A DNA stretch of 64,000 nucleotides, from assembly GCF_003751305.1 (NCBI RefSeq), contig NZ_RJKV01000002.1, positions 124,001-188,000 of the forward strand, in the 5' to 3' direction. The notes under the pieces were generated by a model. It was given only the letters and a program-made list of their open reading frames with translations, did not search any database and had not been told where the DNA came from. This document shows, one piece after another, positions 1-8,939 of this stretch. The translations under genes and the position numbers were made by a program. How positions within the stretch are numbered: position 1 is the stretch's first letter; every line of letters begins with the position of its first letter. The DNA comes from Stenotrophomonas rhizophila (GTDB taxonomy: Bacteria; Pseudomonadota; Gammaproteobacteria; Xanthomonadales; Xanthomonadaceae).

Positions 1-598
1 CCGCCAGCGTGGTCAGGAAGGTGTACTTGATCCACTGCTCCTGCCCGATGGCATCGCTGGCGACGTGGTCCACGCCGGCCTGCACGCAGGCCGCCGCCAG
101 GGCCAGTACCCGCGCGCTGCTGCCGGTGCCGTCACGCTCGCCGAAGGTCAGCTTGGCCGCGGGCGCCAGATGCACCACCGCGCCATCGGCGGCCTTGGTC
201 GCGCTGATGAAGCACAGCCCACCGAGCACCGCATCGCGGCCGAAGCGGGCATCCAGATCGGCGTAATGGCGCAGCCCGTTGAGGATCGGCAGCACCGTGG
301 TGCGCGGCCCGACCGCCGGGGCGATCGCATCGATCGAACTGGCCAGGTCGTAGGCCTTGCAGCTCAGGATCACCAGGTCGAACGGTTCAGCGCCCGCCAA
401 CGCGGGCAGCGCCTCGGCGGTGACGTGCTGGACCGGGAACGCCGCATCCCCCAGCGGGCTGCGAAGCACCAGCCCTGCCGCATCCAGCTGCGCCGCCCGG
501 GCCGGGCGCACCAGGAAGGTCACGTCCACGCCGGCCTGGGCCAGGCGACCACCGAAGTAACCGCCGGTCCCGCCGGCGCCGAGGATCAGGATGCGCAT
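1..598 (-). CDS. 2-dehydropantoate 2-reductase family protein (partial)
   Basis: Ketopantoate reductase (ApbA/PanE) family, which reduces 2-dehydropantoate to pantoate with NADPH in pantothenate synthesis. About 199 N-terminal residues are in the window; the C-terminal part lies beyond the left edge. The protein opens with MRILILGAGGTGGYFGGRLA, a dinucleotide-binding motif directly at the N-terminus as usual for the family. Its ATG shares one base with the TGA of the upstream ABC permease gene, so it is the third gene of that operon and probably translationally coupled. Several paralogues of this family act on other 2-keto acids, and without the C-terminus I cannot say this is the biosynthetic PanE. 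Confidence 0.8.
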   Translation of the reverse strand, partial: MRILILGAGGTGGYFGGRLAQAGVDVTFLVRPARAAQLDAAGLVLRSPLGDAAFPVQHVTAEALPALAGAEPFDLVILSCKAYDLASSIDAIAPAVGPRTTVLPILNGLRHYADLDARFGRDAVLGGLCFISATKAADGAVVHLAPAAKLTFGERDGTGSSARVLALAAACVQAGVDHVASDAIGQEQWIKYTFLTTLA

Positions 599-1398
599 CA
601 GCTCCGCATCCCCACCCCACGCTTCAGCAGCCACAGCGCCAGCGCGGTCAGGGCGACCACGAAGCCGATCATCAGCGCGTAGGCCACCCACAGCGGCACG
701 TCGCTGGTGCCCAGCAGGCCGTAGCGGAATGCGTTGACCATGTAGAAGATCGGATTGGCGTGCGTGGCCGCTTCTGCCCAGGTCGGCAGCAGCTTGACCG
801 AATAGAACACGCCGCCCAGGTAGGTCAGCGGGGTCAGGATGAAGGTCGGCACGATCGCCACGTCATCGAACTTCTTGGCGTACACCGCGTTGATGAAGCC
901 GGCCAGCGAGAAGATCGTCGCGCCCAGCAGCACCGTGGTCAGCGTCACCAGCGGGTGCGGGATGCGCACCGGGGTGAAGAACATGGCGATGATCAGCACG
1001 ATCACGCCGACCATCATGCCGCGCAGCACAGCACCGGACACATAACCCCACAGGATCACCCAGTTCGGCATCGGGCTGACCAGCAGCTCTTCCACGTGGC
1101 GGCCGAACTTGGCGCCGAAGAAGGACGAGCTGATGTTGCCGTAGCTGTTCTGGATCACGCTCATCATGACCAGGCCGGGCACGATGAACTGCATGTAGCT
1201 GTAGCCGCCCATCTCGCCCACGCGCGAGCCGATCAGCCCGCCGAAGATCAGGAAGTACAGGGTCATGGTGATCGCCGGCGGCACCAGGGTCTGGCCCCAG
1301 ATGCGCAGGATGCGCGCCACTTCACGGCGCACGATGGTCATCAGGGCGATGCGGTTGCGCTGGCCGTCGGTCAGGACCGGGGTCGGGGTGCTGCTCAT
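598..1398 (-). CDS. ABC-2 type transporter permease (YadH-like)
   Basis: Integral membrane half of an ABC exporter, 266 residues, about the usual size for the YadH/NodJ group. A cytoplasmic N-terminus of about 35 residues is followed by six hydrophobic stretches, the first near residues 38-58 (PPAITMTLYFLIFGGLIG). The ABC-2 signature region around VEELLVSPMPNWVILWGYV follows. It overlaps the ATPase gene upstream by 4 nt and the reductase gene downstream by 1 nt. The pair resembles E. coli YadG/YadH, whose substrate is unknown, so no substrate is assigned. Confidence 0.88.
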   Translation of the reverse strand: MSSTPTPVLTDGQRNRIALMTIVRREVARILRIWGQTLVPPAITMTLYFLIFGGLIGSRVGEMGGYSYMQFIVPGLVMMSVIQNSYGNISSSFFGAKFGRHVEELLVSPMPNWVILWGYVSGAVLRGMMVGVIVLIIAMFFTPVRIPHPLVTLTTVLLGATIFSLAGFINAVYAKKFDDVAIVPTFILTPLTYLGGVFYSVKLLPTWAEAATHANPIFYMVNAFRYGLLGTSDVPLWVAYALMIGFVVALTALALWLLKRGVGMRS

Positions 1399-2354
1399 GC
1401 CACGTTCTCCTGGTTGCCGGTGAGGCGCACGAACAGCTCCTCCAGGCGGTTGCTCTTGGTCCGCATCGAACGCACCCGGATGCCGGCGGCGTTCAAGGCG
1501 TCAAACACCCGGTTGAGGTCCATCGCGCGCGGCATGTCCACATCCAGCGTGTGGCTGTCGGTGGCGATCAGGATGGCGCCTTCGATCTCCGGCAGCTGGG
1601 CTGGCAGGCTGCCGTCGATGTCGAACAGGAAGCCTTCCACGTCCAGCTTGGCCAGCAGTTCGCGCATCGGGCCCTGGGTGACGATCTGGCCGTGGTTGAT
1701 GATGGCCAGGTTCCGGCACAGGTGCTCGGCCTCTTCCAGGTAGTGCGTGGTCAGGATGATCGTGGTGCCGGCGGCGTTGATCTCCTTGAGCACGCGCCAC
1801 ATGTCGCGGCGGATCTCGATGTCCACGCCAGCGGTCGGCTCATCCAGGATCAGCAGGCGCGGGCGGGTCATCATCGCGCGGGCGATCATCAGCCGGCGCT
1901 TCATGCCGCCGGACAGGGTGCGGCTCATCACCTGGGCCTTCTCCCACAGGTGGGCGCGTTTGAGCTCTTCTTCGGCCATCTTCTCCGCCTCGGCACGCGC
2001 CACGCCATAGAAGCCGGCGTAGTTGACCAGGATGTCGAAGGGCTTTTCAAACAGGTTGAAGTTGATCTCCTGGGGGACCAGGCCGATCAGGCGCATGGTG
2101 GCGCTGCGGTTGCGCACCAGGTCGCTGCCGAATACCTCCACCTGGCCTTCGCTCAGGTTCACCAGCGAGCTGATGATGCCGATCAGGGTCGACTTGCCGG
2201 CGCCGTTGGGGCCCAGCAGGGCGAAGAAGTCGCCCGGGGCCACGTCCAGGGAGACGCCCTTCAGCGCCTGGGTGCCGTTGTCATAGGTTTTGCGGAGGTC
2301 ACGCACCCGCAGGGCGGGCGCGGCGGTGGGCGCGGGGGTGTTCTGGGAAGCCAA
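1395..2354 (-). CDS. ABC transporter ATP-binding protein (YadG-like)
   Basis: Cytoplasmic ATPase of the exporter formed with the following permease, about 319 residues from a TTG start. It shows Walker A GPNGAGKST, the ABC signature LSGGMKRR, Walker B LLILDEPTAGVD and the switch His in ILTTHYLEEAEH. A C-terminal domain of about 80 residues follows, as in the YadG/DrrA class. I chose TTG at 2354 because an AAGG-type ribosome site lies just upstream and because the in-frame ATG at 2444 lies upstream of a perfect minus-strand TATAAT at 2407-2412; a transcript starting there could not include it. The 4-nt overlap with the permease indicates coupling. Confidence 0.88.
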   Translation of the reverse strand: MASQNTPAPTAAPALRVRDLRKTYDNGTQALKGVSLDVAPGDFFALLGPNGAGKSTLIGIISSLVNLSEGQVEVFGSDLVRNRSATMRLIGLVPQEINFNLFEKPFDILVNYAGFYGVARAEAEKMAEEELKRAHLWEKAQVMSRTLSGGMKRRLMIARAMMTRPRLLILDEPTAGVDIEIRRDMWRVLKEINAAGTTIILTTHYLEEAEHLCRNLAIINHGQIVTQGPMRELLAKLDVEGFLFDIDGSLPAQLPEIEGAILIATDSHTLDVDMPRAMDLNRVFDALNAAGIRVRSMRTKSNRLEELFVRLTGNQENVA

Positions 2355-2406
2355 GCTCTTGCCTTCGCGCCCATGGGCTGGCGCTGGATAGGGGCGGGGA
2401 GCGGCT

Positions 2407-2412
2407 ATTATA
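2407..2412 (-). promoter_or_regulatory. -10 element TATAAT for the ABC exporter operon
   Basis: A perfect TATAAT reads on the minus strand in the 104-nt gap between the exporter ATPase and the divergent ferredoxin reductase gene. No good -35 is visible 16-18 nt upstream. The overlapping plus-strand TATTAT could serve the reductase gene, so the A/T island may act in both directions. Predicted start of the minus transcript is near 2400. Confidence 0.5.
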
Positions 2413-2458
2413 GAAGACCCCGAGGGCTCGCCCCGGCTACACACTGTCCCGAAACGTC

Positions 2459-3208
2459 GTGCCTGCCCAATTCCCCCTAAAACTGGTCGACCGGCGCATG
2501 CTGGCGCCCACCATCGGCCATTACCAGTTCCTGCGTGATGACGGCCAGCCGCTGGATTTCCAGCCCGGCCAGTTCATCCAGGTCCATTTCGAGTACGCCG
2601 ATGGCACCGCTACCAAGCGCAGTTATTCGCTGGCGACCATTCATGATCATGCCCTCGGCGCCGGTGACGCGGTCGATATCGCGGTCAGTTTCGTCCCCGG
2701 CGGTGCCGCCACGGCCCTGTTCGAGGGCCTGGACATCGGCGGCCACGTCAGCGCCAGCGGCCCGTTCGGCCGGTTCTGCCTGCAGCCGGGCGACCATAAC
2801 GCCCGTTATCTGCTGATCGCCACCGGAACCGGGGTCACCCCGTACCGGTCGATGCTGCCGCTGCTGGCGACCGCCATGGCCGAGCGTGGCGTGGAGGTGG
2901 TCCTGCTGCAGGGTGCCCGCACGCCGGCCGAACTGCTCTACAGCGAGGACTTCTATGCCTTCGCGGCCGCCCATCCGGGCTTCCGCTACGTGCCGTGCCT
3001 GTCCCGCGAGCTGCCGGAGGACCCGCATCCGGACGTACGCCACGGCTACGTGCAACAGCACTTGGCCGAATTCGCTCCGAGCGCGGGCACCGACATTGCC
3101 TACCTGTGCGGCAACCCGGACATGGTCGATGCGACGTTCGAGGCGCTGAAGACGGCCGGGTTGCCGACTCCGCAGGTGCGGCGCGAGAAGTACGTCAGCA
3201 GCAAGTGA
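2459..3208 (+). CDS. fpr: ferredoxin--NADP reductase
   Basis: Single-domain FAD flavoenzyme of 249 residues that passes electrons between NADPH and ferredoxin or flavodoxin in the cytoplasm. It starts at GTG. The FAD-binding motif RSYS is near residue 55, the NADP-binding loop GTGVTPYRSM near 123-132, and the chain ends in an aromatic-containing tail (REKYVSSK), as in bacterial Fpr proteins. Size and order match the Azotobacter/Xanthomonas subclass. It stands alone between the divergent ABC exporter and the downstream diguanylate cyclase. A small 7-bp hairpin overlaps its stop codon but has no T-run. Confidence 0.88.
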   Translation: MPAQFPLKLVDRRMLAPTIGHYQFLRDDGQPLDFQPGQFIQVHFEYADGTATKRSYSLATIHDHALGAGDAVDIAVSFVPGGAATALFEGLDIGGHVSASGPFGRFCLQPGDHNARYLLIATGTGVTPYRSMLPLLATAMAERGVEVVLLQGARTPAELLYSEDFYAFAAAHPGFRYVPCLSRELPEDPHPDVRHGYVQQHLAEFAPSAGTDIAYLCGNPDMVDATFEALKTAGLPTPQVRREKYVSSK

Positions 3209-3306
3209 CCGTGTCCGGCGGTCACGCCTGAGGGTGTGGGCGCCCAGCGGCGTCGGCCTGCGGCTGGCGGTAAGATGCGCCGCGTCCCCCCGGCCTGACT
3301 GCCACG

Positions 3307-4473
3307 ATGCTCTTGGACTTCCCCACCATCGCCGTGCTCGGCTTCCTGCTGTGCCTGGGCATCGCCATGGGCTTTTCGCTGCTGTTGCTGGTGCTGCGGC
3401 GGCAGCCCGCGCTGCGGCTGTGGACGGCGAGTCTGTGGTTGTTGTCAGTCAGCCTGACGCTGGTCGCAGTGCGCCCCTATCTCCCACCGGTCTCCGGGAT
3501 CCTGGCCAGCAATGTCGCAGTCGCGCTGTCTGGCGTGCTCATGCTGTACGGCGTGGCGCGCCATCTCGGCCATCGCCTGCCGCCCTGGCAGCCCGTGGTG
3601 TTGTGCCTCAGCTACCTGGGCGCCATCACGTTCTTCCTGCTGGTCCATCCCAGCCTGGTCATCCGGCTGCATGTCTTCAGCGTCTTCGCGGTGCTGCTCA
3701 ACGGCTGGATGACGTGGTTGCTGCTGCGCCAGGCGCCCCCCGCCCAGCGCACCAGCTGTCGGTTGGCGGCGGCCGTGTTCGGCGCGCAGACCCTGCTTTA
3801 TCTGATCCGCCTGTTCCTGCCCGTCGCGCCGGATGCGGGCGATGACATCATGCGCGCCGGGTCGCCGGTATTCGCCACGTACCTGATCGGCCTGATCCTG
3901 GAACTGGCCCGGTGTTTCGCGCTGGTGCTGCTGCTGGTGGAACGGATGCTGGTCGATCTGCAGCGGCTGGCGCGTACCGATGTGCTGACCGGTCTGCTCA
4001 ACCGCGGTGCGGTACTCGCTGATGGAGCCAACCTGCTCAGCAGCGTGCGCCGCGCCCCTCGACCGCTGGCGCTGTTGCTGCTGGACGTGGACCACTTCAA
4101 ACAGATCAACGACCGCTGGGGCCATCTGGCCGGCGACGCGGTCCTGCGGCGTATCGCGGATGTACTTGCCGGCTGCGTGGCCGACCGCGAGCATCTGCTG
4201 GGACGCTATGGTGGCGAGGAGTTCATTGTGTTGCTGCCCGGTGCGGATGCCGCCGGGGCGATGCAGTACGCCGATCGGATCCTGCATGCGCTGCGCGCCT
4301 CGCCGGCCCTGATCGACGGTGTGCCGGTGCCGGTCACGGCGAGCATCGGGCTGGCCATCGATCGCCGTGGCGACATCGCGCGTCTGCTGGGCGATGCCGA
4401 TGCGGCGCTGTACCAGGCCAAGGCCGAGGGTCGCGACCGGACCGTCATGTCGGGACCGGCACAGCGCCGCTGA
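3307..4473 (+). CDS. membrane diguanylate cyclase (GGDEF domain)
   Basis: Predicted c-di-GMP synthase of 388 residues. The N-terminal 215 residues hold six to seven hydrophobic helices with short loops, a membrane sensor module with no family I recognise. A short linker then leads into a GGDEF domain at about 220-385 with RTDVLTGLLNR, DVDHFKQIND and the active-site motif RYGGEEF. The four positions that would form the inhibitory RxxD I-site, five residues before GGEEF, read DREH, so product feedback inhibition by the usual route is probably absent. There is no EAL or HD-GYP domain. It appears monocistronic. Confidence 0.9.
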   Translation: MLLDFPTIAVLGFLLCLGIAMGFSLLLLVLRRQPALRLWTASLWLLSVSLTLVAVRPYLPPVSGILASNVAVALSGVLMLYGVARHLGHRLPPWQPVVLCLSYLGAITFFLLVHPSLVIRLHVFSVFAVLLNGWMTWLLLRQAPPAQRTSCRLAAAVFGAQTLLYLIRLFLPVAPDAGDDIMRAGSPVFATYLIGLILELARCFALVLLLVERMLVDLQRLARTDVLTGLLNRGAVLADGANLLSSVRRAPRPLALLLLDVDHFKQINDRWGHLAGDAVLRRIADVLAGCVADREHLLGRYGGEEFIVLLPGADAAGAMQYADRILHALRASPALIDGVPVPVTASIGLAIDRRGDIARLLGDADAALYQAKAEGRDRTVMSGPAQRR

Positions 4474-4581
4474 CGGATATCGTCGGGGTGGGTCCGCTCC
4501 GATGCCTGCGCGCCCGGTCACATCCGCGCCGCCCGGTCGTCATGGCATGCTGAGACCCTTAACTCCAGGACGAGATCGACC

Positions 4582-6090
4582 ATGCGACTTCCCTGCCGTC
4601 CCCTGGCCAGCGCAGCAGTCCTGCTGCTGGCTGCCTGCCAGGCTGCCCCGGAGGCGACGCCCAAAGCGGCAGAGCGCCTCTACGGGACGCTGGCATTCCA
4701 GCCCTGCACCCTGACCAGCGCACAGGCCAGCGCGAATGTCGAAGCCCAATGCACCACGCTGCAGGTGCCGGAGAACCCGGCGGCACCGGACGGTCGCAAG
4801 ATCGGCTTGAACATCGCCTGGCTGAACGCCGGCAACGATGGCGCGGGCAACGGCGACCCCGTCTTCTTCGTCGCCGGTGGCCCGGGCCAGGCCGCGACGG
4901 ATGTTGCCGCACCGGTCAACATGGCACTTCGTGACGTGCGCAAGCAGCGCGACATCTTCCTGATCGATCAGCGCGGTACCGGCAAGTCCAATCCACTGAC
5001 CTGCCTGGATGCGCAGGGCAAGGAACTGCCGCTGGACGAGAACGCGGCGCCCAGCACCACGCTGATCGAGGACTACGCCCGCCAGTGCGCGCAGTCGCTG
5101 ACCGGCCGCGCCGACACCCGCTTCTACACCACCACCGAGGCCATCGGTGATCTGGATACGGTGCGCAAAGCGCTCGGGGTGGACAAGGTCAACCTGGTCG
5201 GTGGCTCTTATGGCACCCGCGTGGCGCAGCAGTATGCCGCGCGCTATCCGCAGCACACCCGTACGGTGGTGATCGATGGCGTGGTGCCGAACGACCTGGT
5301 GGTCGGCGGTGATTTCGCCAACACCTTCGAAGATGCGATCACCCTGCAGTCGGCGCAGTGCCGCCAGGATCCGATCTGCGCCAAACGCTTCCCGGTGGAT
5401 ACCCGTACGCAGCTGCGCAACGTCATGGCGACCCTGGCCAAGGCGCCGGTCGAGGTCGACTACCGCAACCCGGGCACCGGTCAGGCAGAGCATGGCGTGC
5501 TGACCGCCGATTCGGTCACTGCCCTGGCGTTCATGTTCTCGTACATGCCCGAGCTGTCCTCGCTGCTGCCGGTCATGCTGGATGAAGCTGCACAGGGCCG
5601 TTATGCGCCGCTGATGTCGCTGAGCAGGATGGCCAGCCGCACCCTCGGCGTGCAGATGAACCGTGGCATGCAGTGGTCGGTGCTGTGCGCCGAAGATGCC
5701 GATCGCTACCAGGAAGGTGCGCAGGGCGACCGCGTGCTGGGCCCGGAAGTGGCGCGCATGTTCTTCGCCGCATGCCCGGCCTGGAATGCCGGTTCGCGAC
5801 CGAAGGATTTCACCGCGCCGTTCGCTTCGTCGCTGCCGGTGCTGCTGCTGTCGGGCCAGTTCGATCCGGTCACACCGCCGCGCTACGCCGAGCAGGTGGT
5901 CAAGCAGCTGCCCAATGGCCGTCACCTGCTCGCCAAGGGGCAGGGCCACGGCACCATCAACGCCGGCTGCATGCCACGCATCCTCGGGCAGTTCATCGAC
6001 ACGGCGGATGCCAAGTCGCTCGATGCCACCTGCCTGGATACCCTCAGCCCGGTGCCCGCCTTCACCTCGTTCAACGGGTGGGCCCCATGA
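4582..6090 (+). CDS. alpha/beta hydrolase, TAP-like (peptidase S33) lipoprotein
   Basis: Exported alpha/beta hydrolase of 502 residues resembling tripeptidyl and proline aminopeptidases of family S33. The N-terminus MRLPCRPLASAAVLLLAAC is a lipoprotein signal with lipobox LAAC (Cys19), so it is probably membrane-anchored. The nucleophile is Ser209 in GGSYGTR, the acid Asp428 in GQFDPVTP and the base His456 in GQGHGT. The C-terminal part from about residue 390 matches the TAP-like C-terminal domain. It is followed after 34 nt by the NatA/NatB-type exporter genes on the same strand and may share their transcript. True substrate unknown. Confidence 0.85.
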   Translation: MRLPCRPLASAAVLLLAACQAAPEATPKAAERLYGTLAFQPCTLTSAQASANVEAQCTTLQVPENPAAPDGRKIGLNIAWLNAGNDGAGNGDPVFFVAGGPGQAATDVAAPVNMALRDVRKQRDIFLIDQRGTGKSNPLTCLDAQGKELPLDENAAPSTTLIEDYARQCAQSLTGRADTRFYTTTEAIGDLDTVRKALGVDKVNLVGGSYGTRVAQQYAARYPQHTRTVVIDGVVPNDLVVGGDFANTFEDAITLQSAQCRQDPICAKRFPVDTRTQLRNVMATLAKAPVEVDYRNPGTGQAEHGVLTADSVTALAFMFSYMPELSSLLPVMLDEAAQGRYAPLMSLSRMASRTLGVQMNRGMQWSVLCAEDADRYQEGAQGDRVLGPEVARMFFAACPAWNAGSRPKDFTAPFASSLPVLLLSGQFDPVTPPRYAEQVVKQLPNGRHLLAKGQGHGTINAGCMPRILGQFIDTADAKSLDATCLDTLSPVPAFTSFNGWAP

Positions 6091-6124
6091 ACCGTACTTC
6101 GTACCGCACCGGGGAGGTGCGCGC

Positions 6125-6871
6125 ATGATCGTCGCCGAGAATCTGCATAAAGCCTTCAAGACCAAGACCGGCCTGATCCAGGCCGTCCAGAACGTGGGCT
6201 TCCACGCCGAAGACGGCCGCATCACCGGCCTGCTCGGCCCGAACGGTGCCGGCAAGACCACCACCATGCGCATGCTGTACACATTGATGGCGCCCGATCA
6301 GGGCCGCGTGCTGGTGGATGGCATCGACGCGGCGGTGGACCCGGTCGCGGTGCGTCGCCAGCTGGCGGTGCTGCCGGACGCGCGCGGGGTGTACAAGCGC
6401 CTGACCGCGCGCGAGAACATCGCCTACTTCGGCCAGCTGCACGGCCTGAGCGCGGCGCGGATCCGTGAGCGCACCAAGGTGCTGTCCACGGCGCTGGAGA
6501 TGGACGACATCCTCGACCGTCAGACCGAAGGCTTCTCGCAGGGCCAGCGCACCAAGACCGCGATCGCCCGCGCCCTGGTGCACGACCCGCGCAATGTGAT
6601 CCTGGATGAGCCCACGAACGGGCTGGACGTGATGACCACGCGCGCGCTGCGCGGGTTCCTGCGGGGACTGCGCGACGAGGGGCGCTGCGTGATTTTCTCC
6701 AGCCACATCATGCAGGAGGTGGCTGCGCTGTGTGACCACGTGGTGATCATCGCCCAGGGCACGGTGATGGCGGCCGGCAGCGCCGATGAGCTGCGCGCAC
6801 AGACCGGGGAAAGCAACCTGGAAGATGCCTTCGTCAAGGCGATCGGTACCGAAGAAGGATTGCACGCATGA
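6125..6871 (+). CDS. natA: ABC transporter ATP-binding protein (NatA-type)
   Basis: ATPase subunit of 248 residues of an exporter of the sodium-extruding NatAB class. It has Walker A GPNGAGKTT, the NatA-typical signature FSQGQRTK in place of LSGGQ, Walker B VILDEPTNGLD and the switch His in FSSHIMQE. The start is the ATG of MIVAENLHKAF with GGGGAGG 8-9 nt upstream; a longer open frame on the left is read-through inside the hydrolase gene and is not part of it. The stop overlaps the permease start (ATGA). Sodium export is the role in Bacillus; the substrate here is inferred only from the family. Confidence 0.85.
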   Translation: MIVAENLHKAFKTKTGLIQAVQNVGFHAEDGRITGLLGPNGAGKTTTMRMLYTLMAPDQGRVLVDGIDAAVDPVAVRRQLAVLPDARGVYKRLTARENIAYFGQLHGLSAARIRERTKVLSTALEMDDILDRQTEGFSQGQRTKTAIARALVHDPRNVILDEPTNGLDVMTTRALRGFLRGLRDEGRCVIFSSHIMQEVAALCDHVVIIAQGTVMAAGSADELRAQTGESNLEDAFVKAIGTEEGLHA

Positions 6872-8052
6872 GTTCGTTCGCCACGCTGTTGACCGTGATG
6901 CGCAAGGAACTGCGCGATCTCTCCCGTGACCGCCGCACGCTCGCGCTGACGCTGCTGCTGGGGCCGCTGTTGTACCCGGTATTGATCCTGGGCATGAGCA
7001 AGCTGGCCGAAAGCCGGGTCAAGACGCAGATCGAGCAGCCGCTGGAAATCCCGATGATCGGCGGCGAGCATGCCCCCAATCTGGTGCGTTTCCTGGCATC
7101 GCAGGGTCTGAATGCGACCGAGGCACCGAAAGACCTCACCGAGGCGATCCGCAGCCAGCGGATTGATGTGGCGCTGCGCATCAGCCCGGAATTCGGCAAG
7201 GACTGGGCCGACGGCCGCCCGGCGCTGGTGGAGATCATCAAGGACAGCACCCGCCGCGCCGCCGATATTCCCAGCAGCCGCCTGGAGGCGGCACTGGGCG
7301 GCTACAGCCAGCAGGTCGGCGCCCTGCGCCTGCTGGCGCGCGGTATCGATGCACAGGTGGCCCGACCGCTGGACGTTGCCGCTCAGGACCTGGCGACGGC
7401 CGAAGCCAAGCGCGGGATGATGCTGTCAGTGCTGTTGCCGATCCTGCTGACGATCACCTCGTTCCTGGGCGGCGCCTACCTGGTGATGGATACCACGGCC
7501 GGCGAACGTGAGCGGCAATCGCTGGAGCCGCTGCTCGCCACCCCGGCACCGCGCAGTGCGATCGTCAGCGGCAAGATCGCTGCGGCCTGCGCTGTCGGTG
7601 TAGCGTCGCTGTTGCTGACGCTGGCGGCCTTCAAGATCAGCGCGCAGCTCTCTTCCGGCGGGGTAGGCCGGCAGCTCAACATGGGCTTCGTGCCGATGCT
7701 GCAGATGCTGCTGATCATGCTGCCGATGCTGTTCATCGGCACCTCGCTGCTGACCTTCCTCTCGGCGGCCGCCAAAAGCATGAAAGAAGCCCAGAGCCAC
7801 ATGACCTGGCTGATGCTGCTGCCGATGCTGCCGGGGTATGCGCTGATGGTGTACCCGATCAAGAGTGAGCTGTGGCAGTTCGCGGTGCCGTTCCTGGCGC
7901 AGAACCAGATGCTGCTCAAGATCATCCGCCACGAAGCGATCAGCCCGCAGATGTGGGCGGTCTACCTCGGCGCGGGCTTCGGGCTGGCGGCGCTGTTCTG
8001 GTATGCGGCGGTGCGTCGCTACCATCAGGAACGGTTGGCGATTTCGGGTTGA
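6868..8052 (+). CDS. natB: ABC transporter permease (NatB-type)
   Basis: Membrane subunit of 394 residues pairing with the NatA-like ATPase. One N-terminal helix (LALTLLLGPLLYPVLILGM, about 26-45) is followed by an extracytoplasmic region of some 130 residues and then five or six helices from residue 190 on. This is the layout of NatB/ABC-2 family 3 permeases. The motif DTTAGERERQSLEPLLATP, typical for this group, sits between helices 2 and 3. It is coupled to the ATPase by a 4-nt overlap and is followed by an intrinsic terminator. Confidence 0.85.
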   Translation: MSSFATLLTVMRKELRDLSRDRRTLALTLLLGPLLYPVLILGMSKLAESRVKTQIEQPLEIPMIGGEHAPNLVRFLASQGLNATEAPKDLTEAIRSQRIDVALRISPEFGKDWADGRPALVEIIKDSTRRAADIPSSRLEAALGGYSQQVGALRLLARGIDAQVARPLDVAAQDLATAEAKRGMMLSVLLPILLTITSFLGGAYLVMDTTAGERERQSLEPLLATPAPRSAIVSGKIAAACAVGVASLLLTLAAFKISAQLSSGGVGRQLNMGFVPMLQMLLIMLPMLFIGTSLLTFLSAAAKSMKEAQSHMTWLMLLPMLPGYALMVYPIKSELWQFAVPFLAQNQMLLKIIRHEAISPQMWAVYLGAGFGLAALFWYAAVRRYHQERLAISG

Positions 8053-8058
8053 TCCACG

Positions 8059-8084
8059 AGGGGCTCCGAAAGGGGCCCTTCTTC
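8059..8084 (+). terminator. intrinsic terminator after natB
   Basis: Nine-pair stem (8059-8067 with 8072-8080, two G-T wobbles) capped by a GAAA tetraloop and followed by CTTC. It lies 7 nt after the permease stop and just before the first RAYT repeat. The U-tract is short but the tetraloop is favourable. Confidence 0.7.
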
Positions 8085-8085
8085 A

Positions 8086-8107
8086 TAACAGGGACGGAGG
8101 TAGTTAA
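8086..8107 (+). repeat. RAYT-associated repeat, left copy
   Basis: 22-nt sequence with core GGGACGGAGGTAGTTAA. Its reverse complement recurs twice in tandem on the other side of the transposase gene (8940-8961 and 8962-8983) with a single mismatch to each. The GGGACGGAG core is the kind of short repeat that accompanies REP-associated transposases in xanthomonads. Confidence 0.8.
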
Positions 8108-8150
8108 TTCGGGGGTGTCAGGTGGTTCCGGGACGCTGACCGATAGTCTG

Positions 8151-8846
8151 CTAGTCGCCCGTCTTCTTGACCGGTCTTCCCGCAGGCCTGCAGACCACGG
8201 ACCTCTGCAATGCCCGCCCGGCCATGTCTTGGAAGCGCGGGCTGCCCAACGCGCGCTCCTGCGCGACGTAGGCCACGATCCGCTCTCGTTCGTCTGGTTG
8301 AATGCTGGCCCGCAGCCATTCGCCGTAGGCATTCGCACGTGCTTCCGGCGTCGGGCCTAGAAGGGTGTAGCAGGGATGTGGTGTCAGCATCGGGTTGTGC
8401 TCAAGGCCGAGGTACACCCGAACGCTGGACCATCGATATTCTTCTGGAAACGCCACCATCGCGGCCCGTACCGGATTCAGCTCGATGTATCGATGCACCA
8501 TCATCAGGTAACCATCGGAATCCACCAGGCACGATTTGAACCGGCCCTCCAGCAACGTACCGCTCCGCACATGTCGCTTGTTGAAGTACTGCACGTAGTT
8601 CTGCCCACACTGCCGCATGGCTGGGGCCAGCCCCTCCGCTGCGGACGGTGTGATCAGCAGATGGACGTGATTGCCCATCAACACAAACGCGTGAATGGCG
8701 ACCCCGTGCCTGCGGCAGGCATTGCGCAACAGGCGCAGGTAGTGACGCCGATCTTCATCGTCGATGAACAACGCAGCGCGATTGACACCGCGTTGTATGA
8801 CATGAAGCGGGATGCCGGGAAGAACCAAGCGGGGGGAGCGGGGCAT
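8151..8846 (-). CDS. REP-associated tyrosine transposase (RAYT)
   Basis: Y1/IS200-like HUH nuclease of 231 residues of the domesticated RAYT class, which cleaves and can move short REP repeats as single-stranded DNA. The family-typical N-terminus is MPRSPRLVLPGIPLHVIQRG. The HUH motif is in LMGNHVHLLITP, and the candidate nucleophile tyrosine lies in NYVQYFNKRHVRSGTLLEGR. I preferred the ATG at 8846 to GTG at 8888, because the extra 14 residues are not family-like. Inverted 22-nt repeats flank it on both sides and terminators of unrelated operons lie just outside. No second copy of the gene occurs in the window. Confidence 0.88.
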   Translation of the reverse strand: MPRSPRLVLPGIPLHVIQRGVNRAALFIDDEDRRHYLRLLRNACRRHGVAIHAFVLMGNHVHLLITPSAAEGLAPAMRQCGQNYVQYFNKRHVRSGTLLEGRFKSCLVDSDGYLMMVHRYIELNPVRAAMVAFPEEYRWSSVRVYLGLEHNPMLTPHPCYTLLGPTPEARANAYGEWLRASIQPDERERIVAYVAQERALGSPRFQDMAGRALQRSVVCRPAGRPVKKTGD

Positions 8847-8939
8847 GGTCGGCTGCGTTGAGGGCGAGCCATTACCTTGCAGAGCCACGCAGGAAAAAGC
8901 GGTAGGCCCGCGGCGCGCTCAGTCGTCAGACAAGCGCGC

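Noticed and set aside
2355..2444. 30-codon N-terminal extension of the YadG-like ATPase
   Set aside because: Lies over and upstream of the TATAAT promoter element and is not similar to family N-termini; TTG at 2354 has a ribosome site.
3205..3225. 7-bp hairpin overlapping the fpr stop codon, considered as a terminator
   Set aside because: Short stem, seven-base loop and no T-run.
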